A stretch of DNA of 44,030 nucleotides from CAYSSM01 sp964433905. Its GTDB lineage: Bacteria; Patescibacteriota; UBA1384; UBA12157; JAENIV01. The position numbers and the translations under genes are program-made. The notes beneath the pieces are model-generated. The model was not told the origin of the DNA and did no database searches. It saw nothing but the letters and a program-made list of their open reading frames with translations. Shown piece by piece: positions 37,616 to 44,030 of this stretch; the stretch's first letter is position 1; each line of letters begins with the position of its first letter. The stretch spans positions 1 through 44,030 of the forward strand of contig CAYSSM010000004.1 of the NCBI GenBank assembly GCA_964433905.1, read 5' to 3'.

Positions 37616-37761
37616 CATCGCTATCGTTCGGTGTAAACTAAGCTTGCATTGAACGAAGCAAAATGGCCTGATGTCCGAGTGGCTAGGAAGCGGTCTGCAA
37701 AACCGCGCACGCCGGTTCAATTCCGGCTCAGGCCTCCATCTCGCTACGCTCGGCGTAAACT
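37616..37761 (+). repeat. Repeated 3' trailer of tRNA-Gly and tRNA-Cys
   Basis: TCGCTATCGTTCGGTGTAAA follows the CCA of tRNA-Gly (from 37618), and TCGCTACGCTCGGCGTAAAC follows that of tRNA-Cys (from 37741). They differ by one extra base and two transitions. tRNA-Cys itself lies between the copies. Confidence 0.55.
37665..37735 (+). tRNA. tRNA-Cys (GCA)
   Basis: 71 bases: acceptor GGCCTGA/TCAGGCC, anticodon arm GCGGT-CTGCAAA-ACCGC (GCA), T-arm GCCGG-TTCAATT-CCGGC, discriminator T and encoded CCA (37736-37738). Confidence 0.95.
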
Positions 37762-37810
37762 TGATTCATAAAAAACATTAGTTTATACTGAAACGACTGA
37801 AAGGAGTAAA

Positions 37811-38152
37811 GTGAGTAAAAAAGGTAAATCAAAATTCCATCGCCAAATAAGAGCTCGGATTCTCCAAGAAATGGTTAAAACTCAAGCTCAATCAGTATCA
37901 ACAACTGAAATATCACCTGCAGCTAAACCGATATTGCCACCTCAAAAAACCGAGTTCACACCCGCTCCAGGAGCGGGATTACAGGTTGGTTTTGGTACTT
38001 TGCAACTAGTCCGCGCTGATTTAAAAAAATCAGCCATTATTATCGGCTCAATTATATTAGTCATCATTGCGTTAGCGATTATTGATACTAAAACAGGCAT
38101 TCTTTTAAAAGCAGGCAATAGTATTTTTAAAACACTCAATATTGGAGTCTAA
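37811..38152 (+). CDS. Small single-pass membrane protein with an in-frame REP
   Basis: A 113-residue protein with GTG start and AAGGAG upstream. A basic N-terminus (KKGKSKFHRQIRARIL) leads to a proline-rich stretch and one membrane helix (about 76-94). I recognise no family. Residues 50-56 (TPAPGAG) are coded by REP 3 (CCCGCTCCAGGAGCGGG), so the repeat entered without breaking the frame. It follows the tRNA-Cys gene on the plus strand and may be read from the tRNA promoter. Its end overlaps the ComM-like gene on the other strand by 4 bases. Confidence 0.65.
   Translation: MSKKGKSKFHRQIRARILQEMVKTQAQSVSTTEISPAAKPILPPQKTEFTPAPGAGLQVGFGTLQLVRADLKKSAIIIGSIILVIIALAIIDTKTGILLKAGNSIFKTLNIGV
37948..37987. 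repeat. REP palindrome 3, inside a coding sequence
   Basis: Core CCCGCTCCAGGAGCGGG (37961-37977), identical to the REPs beside the RAYT except the centre base (A for T, i.e. the reverse orientation). Outer AACC (37948-37951) and GGTT (37984-37987) are also kept. Confidence 0.8.
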
Positions 38153-39657
38153 TAAATAGATTGATCTTTTGGCCGATATTGCAAGGCCTCGGCCAAATGA
38201 GAAGTTTTGATATTATTACTTCCCTCCATGTCAGCAATTGTCCGCGCCAATTTTAATGTTCTAACATATTGGCGGGCTGACAAATTTAAACTGTTTACCG
38301 CCGAACGCAGAAGCTCTTTTGAAGGAATATCAATAGCACAATGTTTTTTTATTTCCGCCGGCTTTAATTCAGAATTGGTTTTTTTCGATCTTTTTTGCTG
38401 AATTGCTCGGGCTTTTTCAACCCGGCTTCGAATTACGCTTGATTCTTCAGCCACTTTTTCGTCAGATAATTTTTCAAATTTAACTCTCGGCACTTCGATA
38501 TGAATGTCAATTCTGTCAAGTAGCGGTCCCGAGACTCTTTTTTTATAACGAAGGATTTGCGTCGGCGTACAGATGCATGATTTTTGCGTATCACCTAAAT
38601 AGCCGCAGGGACAAGGATTTTGAGCAGCAACTAAAATAAATTTCGCCGGATATAAAACAGATCCCTGCGCTCTCGAAACCGTAATCACACCATCTTCCAA
38701 AGGCTGGCGCAAGGCCTCTAAAACTGATCTTGGAAATTCAGCAAATTCATCCATAAACAAAACTCCGCGATGAGCCAAGGTTATCTCGCCGGGCTTGGGA
38801 AAAGTACCGCCGCCAACCAACGCCACAGAGGAAGTTGTATGGTGAGGCGCCCTAAAAGGCCGGGTATTGATAATTGGCTGATCGGCTGGAAGTATGCCAG
38901 CGACCGAATATATTTTTGTTACTTCAATTGCCTCCTCTTCGTAAAGCTGAGGTAAAATTGACGGGATTGTCCGCGCCAAAAGAGTTTTGCCTGATCCGGG
39001 CGGTCCCATCATTAAAACATTATGTCCACCGGCGGCGGAAATTTCTAAAGCCCGTTTTGCTTGCTCTTGACCTTTAGCATAAGCCATATCAAAATCGTAT
39101 GTTTTTGGTAAAGTAATCTTAAATTTCTTGAAATAAACCGATAAATTTTTTTCATTCTTAAAATGGTAAATTAAACTTTTTAAATTTTCCGCCGGATAAA
39201 TTTTCATACCCTTAACGATAGCCGCCTCGTCTTTATTAATATCAGGAAGGATAATTGATAAATATTTATTTTTTAAATTAACGGCAATTGGTAAAATACC
39301 ATTTATATGGCGCAGATTTCCATTTAAAGCCAGCTCCCCGACTAATAAAGTTTTACTGTCAATTTCCGGCAGCTGGTCGTCGGCGATTAAAATCCCTAAA
39401 GCGATGGCTAAATCATATGACGGTCCTTCTTTTTTAATATCGGCTGGAGCTAAATTAACCGTAATCCGTTTCATTGGAAAATTGGCGCCAGAGTTTTTAA
39501 TCGCCGAACGGACGCGTTCTTTGGATTCTTCAATCGCCTTATCCGGCAACCCTACGATTGTAAACGAAGGAAGCCCGGCAGAAATGTCGGCTTCAACTTC
39601 AACCGGAAAAGCTTCCAGACCTAAGACTGCGGCTGAATTTACTTTAGCGAGTGGCAT
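38149..39657 (-). CDS. comM: ComM/YifB-like Mg-chelatase-type AAA+ ATPase
   Basis: A 502-residue protein. A Lon-like N-domain (about 1-180, LEAFPVEVEADISAGLPSFTIVGLPDKAIEESKERVRSA) is followed by an AAA+ core with Walker A GPPGSGKT, HHTTSSVALVGGG, Walker B in RGVLFMDEFAEF and a Cys-rich insert (NPCPCGYLGDTQKSCICT). The C-terminal Mg_chelatase_C region includes SARQYVRTLKLARTIADMEG. ComM is a helicase for branch migration during natural transformation. No other competence gene is in the window. It overlaps the beta-propeller gene by 14 bases. Confidence 0.95.
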   Translation of the reverse strand: MPLAKVNSAAVLGLEAFPVEVEADISAGLPSFTIVGLPDKAIEESKERVRSAIKNSGANFPMKRITVNLAPADIKKEGPSYDLAIALGILIADDQLPEIDSKTLLVGELALNGNLRHINGILPIAVNLKNKYLSIILPDINKDEAAIVKGMKIYPAENLKSLIYHFKNEKNLSVYFKKFKITLPKTYDFDMAYAKGQEQAKRALEISAAGGHNVLMMGPPGSGKTLLARTIPSILPQLYEEEAIEVTKIYSVAGILPADQPIINTRPFRAPHHTTSSVALVGGGTFPKPGEITLAHRGVLFMDEFAEFPRSVLEALRQPLEDGVITVSRAQGSVLYPAKFILVAAQNPCPCGYLGDTQKSCICTPTQILRYKKRVSGPLLDRIDIHIEVPRVKFEKLSDEKVAEESSVIRSRVEKARAIQQKRSKKTNSELKPAEIKKHCAIDIPSKELLRSAVNSLNLSARQYVRTLKLARTIADMEGSNNIKTSHLAEALQYRPKDQSIY

Positions 39658-42142
39658 TATTTTTTTGAGATTTTCTTTTTCTTACTATGATAAATACTAT
39701 AATTGTCACAAGCAAAGCAATTCCGACAATTAAAGCAATGCCTGTGCCGGATTTAAAAAGAGTCGTTATTAAAGATGTTTTAGGCGAAGGTGAAGGCGAA
39801 GGTGAAGGTGAAGGTGAAGGGCTGGCAGGTAAAGAAAGCTTTGGCGTCGGTGTTGGAGAAATTTCAACGGGAGTTGGAGTTAGAATAGGCGTAGCTGTTG
39901 GAGTAGGAGTAGGAGCGGGAGTAGGAGTTGGCGTTGGTGAAGGAGTTGGCAAAATTTCCTGAGGTAATTGAACAATTCTGATATGGTTATTGGCCACGGT
40001 TTGACCCCCTCCATAATAGCCGGTAGCAAAAGCCAGGTCGTCTTTCACTCTCATCCTAATTTCCAAAAGGCTAGTCGTTGGAGCACTACCGCCGCATGCG
40101 AGATAACGGATAGCCTGAGGATTTTCAATGTCTAAAACGCAAATATACGGGTCTTCTAAGGTATATAAAAGATTGCCGACTATTTCCGCATCAAAGGTGT
40201 GAACGCTTTGAAACTGATAGGAAAGGGTGGGCGATAAAGGATTACCGATATCATATAAATAGTTAGTACTTTGACCGCCTATCATTAATTTGTTACCAGA
40301 GACAGCCAAATCAGGATAAGAAAGACTGCCGATCTGATTAGAATTAGAATCGAGGAAACTTACTGGAGATATGACTGGATTTGAGGGATCGCTAATATCT
40401 ATCACCTTGATTCCACCAATTCCACCGCCATGCTGTGATGCATAAACCAAATTACCTTTGACGGCTAATCTCCATGGTATTTGCGGTAAATCAATAAACG
40501 ATCGCAATGCGGGATTAGCAGGATCGGCAATATCAACAATATAAACCCGATATTTAGTTACAAGCCCCGGATTATGATGGCTTTCGGCCGTGACATAAAC
40601 ATAATTTCCAGAGGTGATTAAATCGTACGGATACCAATAATCATCAGAGGCATTCAGGGGATCTAAAGTAAGCGAGCCAATCTTTTGTGGATTTGAAATA
40701 TCGCTAAGATCAAAAACTCTAAATTGGCTATTTTCACCTGTTTGAGAAAAGAATACATAATTTTGCTTTGTTGAAACTGCCCCTCCCCCAACATACAATC
40801 CCCTAAAAGATTGGACATTATCGCCAAAAAATCGAGATTTTAGGATTGGATTTCGCGGGTCGGTGGCATCCCAAAATTGTAAGCCAGCGCGGGTTACCGC
40901 CACCATAGCTTTATTATCCAAGAAATTAACATCTAATGTCTGATTTAAAACCGGAGCGATTTGGACGATTTGCGGATAATAATTAGAGGCAATATTTTGG
41001 ACATCGTAAACATTAAATAAAGTTTGATTGTCAGTAAAAAATACATATCCTCTCGGATCTGCCATCACATCAGCCGACACCCCCGGGGTGGCAAAATTAC
41101 GCACCGGCAAGGCAATTCCATCAGCCGGCTCAGGTCCAGGAAGCCAAACTGCATTAGCCGGATTAGAAATATCAAAAACAAAACCGCCTTGCTTGTTGCC
41201 AATAATTCCATTGGTGGCATAAAGATAATTTCCTGAAATATCTATTCCCATAATATCAGAGCCGTTTCTGCTAAAAGCCTTATCAACCACGACAGGAGAA
41301 AAGGTGGGTGTTCCAATTCCATTGATATCCACCACTTGCAACCCCGCAATTCCGGCCGCCACATAAGCGTAATATCCCGCAATCTCAACATCGTAGGCTT
41401 TATCCCCACCGTATCCAACCAAAGGAATGGTAAAAGCTTGATCGGTTTGAGCATCGATTATTTTAAAATCATTGAGAATACCGGTGAAAAGAAAAACTTT
41501 TCCGCTAAATTCTCTTGCTTTAAGAGTATTGCGGTTAGCGCTATTACCTAACCCGACATTGATGGTTTTTTCTAAAATAGGATTGGCCGGATTAGTTACA
41601 TTACGAACTTGAATTTTGCCTTCGGTAGAGGCAATATACAATTTATTATTTAAATAATCTAATCCCCGCGCATAGTAGATCGAACTAGAGACTACGGGAA
41701 ACTCGGTAATTTTTTGAATCGAGGCCGGATTAGAAATATCTAAGATAAATGCTCTGGTGCCGGCAGTGGCATAAAGATAACTTCCGTTAACTTTTATATC
41801 CCATGGCATCCAGTTTAATCCCGTCGTGGACAGAAATTGATAGCCATTCCCGAGCTCCCTCGGACGCAATGGATCGGTATTGTCAAAAATTTTCACGCCA
41901 TTGTCAAAAGTCGAATAAATTCGAGGCGGATTATCGGTTAGAACAATTTTTGTATCGTATTCAGACGGCGCCCAGAGCATTTTGGCAAGCTGAGGGGTGC
42001 CAATTATTTCAGCTGCCCAAGGCGAATATTTTTTTAGATACCATAAACCGCCTGATATAATTGCTAAAATCAGAAATAAAGCGCTTAATAGGACGATTTT
42101 CTTTTTTAAAGAATATTTTTTAAAACGGTTAATAAACTTCAT
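39644..42142 (-). CDS. LVIVD-type beta-propeller surface protein with P/T stalk and C-terminal anchor
   Basis: An 832-residue protein. N-terminal helix at about 15-36; then about 650 residues of repeats of the form YLYATAGTRAFILDISNPASIQKI, the LVIVD pattern that builds beta-propellers; then a stalk of alternating proline with S, T or A (about 733-790); then a membrane helix (about 800-821) and a basic tail. This predicts a two-anchored or cell-wall-displayed adhesin-like protein. The stalk is coded by hexanucleotide tandem repeats. One propeller loop contains a palindrome read as TPGVS (41078-41090). The function is unknown; surface contact with a host or neighbour is a guess. Confidence 0.8.
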   Translation of the reverse strand: MKFINRFKKYSLKKKIVLLSALFLILAIISGGLWYLKKYSPWAAEIIGTPQLAKMLWAPSEYDTKIVLTDNPPRIYSTFDNGVKIFDNTDPLRPRELGNGYQFLSTTGLNWMPWDIKVNGSYLYATAGTRAFILDISNPASIQKITEFPVVSSSIYYARGLDYLNNKLYIASTEGKIQVRNVTNPANPILEKTINVGLGNSANRNTLKAREFSGKVFLFTGILNDFKIIDAQTDQAFTIPLVGYGGDKAYDVEIAGYYAYVAAGIAGLQVVDINGIGTPTFSPVVVDKAFSRNGSDIMGIDISGNYLYATNGIIGNKQGGFVFDISNPANAVWLPGPEPADGIALPVRNFATPGVSADVMADPRGYVFFTDNQTLFNVYDVQNIASNYYPQIVQIAPVLNQTLDVNFLDNKAMVAVTRAGLQFWDATDPRNPILKSRFFGDNVQSFRGLYVGGGAVSTKQNYVFFSQTGENSQFRVFDLSDISNPQKIGSLTLDPLNASDDYWYPYDLITSGNYVYVTAESHHNPGLVTKYRVYIVDIADPANPALRSFIDLPQIPWRLAVKGNLVYASQHGGGIGGIKVIDISDPSNPVISPVSFLDSNSNQIGSLSYPDLAVSGNKLMIGGQSTNYLYDIGNPLSPTLSYQFQSVHTFDAEIVGNLLYTLEDPYICVLDIENPQAIRYLACGGSAPTTSLLEIRMRVKDDLAFATGYYGGGQTVANNHIRIVQLPQEILPTPSPTPTPTPAPTPTPTATPILTPTPVEISPTPTPKLSLPASPSPSPSPSPSPSPKTSLITTLFKSGTGIALIVGIALLVTIIVFIIVRKRKSQKNNATR
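39784..39945. repeat. Tandem hexanucleotide repeats coding the P/T/S stalk
   Basis: Runs of GAAGGT/GAAGGC (39784-39820) and GGAGTA/GGAGTT-type units (39897-39945) on the plus strand, coding SPSPSP and TPTPTP. Units of 6 bases keep the frame when copies are gained or lost. Confidence 0.75.
41078..41090. repeat. Palindrome read in frame within the beta-propeller gene
   Basis: CACCCC-C-GGGGTG, with ACC CCG GGG GTG TCG coding TPGVS on the minus strand. Same arms, single central base and reading frame as the palindrome in secA (9407-9425). Confidence 0.5.
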
Positions 42143-42182
42143 TTCCCCTCTTTATTTATTATACAGTGAACTCTGTCAAAAT

Positions 42183-43088
42183 CTACTTAGACAGAAATTT
42201 TTCGATTAATTTTTCCGCCTGATTAATGTTTTGAACCCAATAAATGTTTTTATCCCGCCTAAACCAAGTCATTTGGCGGCGGACATATGCGTGAGTGTTG
42301 AATTTAATTTTTTGGATCGATTCTCTAAGAGATTTTCGACCTTTTAAATAATCAATAATTTCCTTATAGCCAATGCCACTCATCGCCGGCAGATCCTCAC
42401 GATATTTTTTTAATAGATTTCTTACTTCCTCAACTAAACCACTCTTAACCATCTCTTCTATTCTAGCGTCAATTTTGGAATATAAAGTTTCACGGTCCAC
42501 ATCAATGCCGATAATTAACGAATCGTATTTTGGCTTCTTTTTTTGCAATTTGCTAAAAGGATTCTTTGTCAATATCGATACTTCTAAAGCGCGGATAATG
42601 CGGCGGCGGTTTTTAGGATCAATTTTTTTGGCTGAGATCGAATCGAATTGCTGTAATTTTTTAATTAATTCAGTATCTTTGAGTTTTTCAAAACTCTGTC
42701 TTAGTTTTAAGCTTTCCTTTTTTAGATCAGGGATAACATAACCGTAGAGAACTGATTCAATATATAAGCCCGTTCCGCCGGCAATCACTGGTAAAATATT
42801 TTGTGCTTGATATTTTGCAATTAGCTCTTCGGCTTTTTTTTGATAATCGGCAACGGAAAATATCTTGTCTGGATAAATGATATCAATTAGATCTTGTTGG
42901 AAGCTTTTATCTTTACCAGTACCAATGTCCATCCCAATATAAACTTGGCGTGAATCGGCTGAAATAACTTTGCCGTTAAATTTTTGCGCTAAAATTTTTG
43001 CCCATGAAGTTTTCCCCGAGCCGGTCGGACCAACAATAGCAACCAGTCTCGCCGAGCCTAGGCGGATAATTTTTTTAGTATCTGGCAT
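42183..43088 (-). CDS. miaA: tRNA dimethylallyltransferase MiaA
   Basis: A 301-residue enzyme that adds dimethylallyl to A37 of tRNAs that read UNN codons. P-loop GPTGSGKTSWAK near residue 20, ISADSRQVYIGMDIGTGKD, PVIAGGTGLYIESVLYG, KIDPKNRRRIIRALEV and the C-terminal YVRRQMTWFRRDKNIYWV are all present. Natural substrates here include tRNA-Phe, tRNA-Leu (UAA) and tRNA-Cys encoded in the window. It overlaps the P-type ATPase gene by 14 bases. Confidence 0.97.
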   Translation of the reverse strand: MPDTKKIIRLGSARLVAIVGPTGSGKTSWAKILAQKFNGKVISADSRQVYIGMDIGTGKDKSFQQDLIDIIYPDKIFSVADYQKKAEELIAKYQAQNILPVIAGGTGLYIESVLYGYVIPDLKKESLKLRQSFEKLKDTELIKKLQQFDSISAKKIDPKNRRRIIRALEVSILTKNPFSKLQKKKPKYDSLIIGIDVDRETLYSKIDARIEEMVKSGLVEEVRNLLKKYREDLPAMSGIGYKEIIDYLKGRKSLRESIQKIKFNTHAYVRRQMTWFRRDKNIYWVQNINQAEKLIEKFLSK

Positions 43089-44030
43089 TGGTTTTTCTTC
43101 TTACTAATTTTTCTATTTCAACAACTAAGATGATTGAGAAAGAGACAAGGACGATTTTTATCCAATCAGTTCCGCTGAGAGCCGTGGTATGAAAAATTCT
43201 TTCCATCGGCAAAACATAGACAGTTGAAATTGAGAGAAAAAAAGAAAGAAGCATTGAGCCCAAAATATATTTATTAGAAAAAAATGGCAAGCTAAAAATT
43301 GACTCTCTCAAAGACCGGCAATTTAAGACATTGAAAACCTGGAAAACCACCATCGTGATAAAAGCAATGGTTCGAGCGCGGTTAATATCTGCTCCGGCTT
43401 GGACTTCCGCCCCATAAAGAATCATCGTTCCCACTAGCATAACTAATCCCACTAAGAGAGTCCGGGCAATCATAATCCGGTTGAAAATACCTTCTTTTGG
43501 CGAGCGAGGGGAAAATCCAAGAACTCCTTTATGAGTTGGTTCCATGGCCAAAGAAAGACCAACGGTGCCATCGGTGACTAAATTTAACCAAAGAATCTGA
43601 ACCGGCAAAAGCGGTAAATTATATGGCGGGGGGAATAAAAGCAAAGCTGAAAAGATAATTATTAACTCACCGATGCTGGTTGAAATAAGATAAAAAATCA
43701 CTCGGCGAATATTTTGAAAAATCGTTCTTCCTTCTTCAACGGCGGCGACAATCGTGGCAAAATTATTATCAGTCAAAACCAAATCGGCAACTTCTCTTGA
43801 GACATCGGTCCCCCCCTCGCCCATAGCCACGCCAATATCGGCTTTTTTCAAGGCAGGGGCGTCATTGATACCATCACCAGTGACGGAAACAATTTGGTTT
43901 TGGCCTTGCAAACTTTCAACAATTTTTAACTTTGTCTCCGGCGAGATCCTCGCAAAAACAGAAAAATCACCGAGAGCTTTTTGGAAATCTTCTGGGTCTA
44001 ATTTCTCTAACTCTTGACCAGAAATTAAGC
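43075..44030 (-). CDS. P-type cation-transporting ATPase (P2-like), C-terminal part
   Basis: Runs off the right edge; 317 residues are seen, with no start codon. The visible part begins LISGQELEKLDPEDFQKALG, then the P-domain FARISPETKLKIVESLQ and VTGDGINDAPALKKADIGVAMG. It ends with the C-terminal transmembrane region (M5-M10: RTIFQNIRRVIFYLISTSIGE, PVQILWLNLVTDGTVGLSLAMEP). This is the P2 (Ca2+/Na+,K+-type) layout, not the short heavy-metal type. Ion choice cannot be told without M4, which lies outside the window. Phosphorylation site DKTG is also outside. Confidence 0.92.
   Translation of the reverse strand, partial: LISGQELEKLDPEDFQKALGDFSVFARISPETKLKIVESLQGQNQIVSVTGDGINDAPALKKADIGVAMGEGGTDVSREVADLVLTDNNFATIVAAVEEGRTIFQNIRRVIFYLISTSIGELIIIFSALLLFPPPYNLPLLPVQILWLNLVTDGTVGLSLAMEPTHKGVLGFSPRSPKEGIFNRIMIARTLLVGLVMLVGTMILYGAEVQAGADINRARTIAFITMVVFQVFNVLNCRSLRESIFSLPFFSNKYILGSMLLSFFLSISTVYVLPMERIFHTTALSGTDWIKIVLVSFSIILVVEIEKLVRRKTNARY

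Noticed and set aside
37448..37720. 90-codon minus-strand frame
   Set aside because: It is the antisense of tRNA-Gly and tRNA-Cys (SERRELNPLPSPWQGDVLP type false frame).
1..44030. TGA recoded as glycine, as in Gracilibacteria/Absconditabacteria
   Set aside because: TGA ends the RAYT gene and the ddl-coupled small gene at sensible places, and no long frame needs TGA to be read through.

Overview
The window looks like a piece of a Patescibacteria (CPR) chromosome of low GC. The reasons are: compact, mostly one-strand gene packing with many 1-14 nt overlaps; a class I lysyl-tRNA synthetase; a short alanyl-tRNA synthetase without the C-terminal domain; GxxExxY, PaaX/Cas2-like and baseplate-J-like proteins that are common in that group; and many small single-pass membrane proteins. 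TGA acts as a stop codon (for example in the transposase gene and in the small gene ahead of ddl), so there is no sign of the TGA-to-glycine code of Gracilibacteria/Absconditabacteria. I cannot place it below phylum level.

Layout. 1-3305: membrane PH-domain protein (cut by the edge), a small membrane protein, a coiled-coil M23 protein, ftsX and ftsE. 3345-7511: polX, a PaaX/Cas2-like regulator, a GNAT acetyltransferase, ddl and a 54-residue protein coupled to it. 7528-13006: a PsbP-like membrane protein, an EamA half-transporter, an MBL hydrolase, secA, an orphan gene and hpf. 13069-16940: a GxxExxY protein, serS, class I lysS and greA. 16991-21803: a Gmad2 protein and the rod-shape operon mreB-mreC-mreD-PBP2. 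22073-26351: an FtsA/PilM-like ATPase, a baseplate-J-like protein, ruvX and mltG. 26673-28129: a second orphan gene and a REP-associated tyrosine transposase (RAYT) bracketed by its own REP palindromes. 28096-30389: alaS and a lytic transglycosylase. 30530-35828: three tRNA-Leu genes, tRNA-Phe and tRNA-Val, with broken and nested tRNA copies, and between them a DHH phosphoesterase, an MBL-like protein and ribosomal protein S1. 34278-38152: a cyclophilin, a coiled-coil protein, a solute-binding protein, secG, tRNA-Gly, tRNA-Cys and a small membrane protein. 38149-44030: a ComM-like ATPase, a beta-propeller surface protein, miaA and the end of a P-type cation ATPase.

Function. Most of the window is cell envelope and division machinery (Ddl, PBP2, MreBCD, MltG, SLT, FtsEX with its M23 partner, FtsA-like protein), protein export (SecA, SecG) and translation (SerRS, LysRS, AlaRS, S1, HPF, MiaA, seven apparently intact tRNAs). 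The accessory interest is in short palindromic DNA. At least five families of hairpin repeats are visible. Some lie between genes, some are read in frame inside proteins (LysRS twice, SecA, the beta-propeller, a small membrane protein, the AlaRS tail), and some sit inside or against tRNA fragments. A RAYT, the enzyme class known to mobilise REP hairpins in other bacteria, is present with matching REPs on both sides. The other notable items are a tRNA-Phe nested in the anticodon loop of another tRNA-like sequence, and an M23 domain whose two halves are in swapped order.
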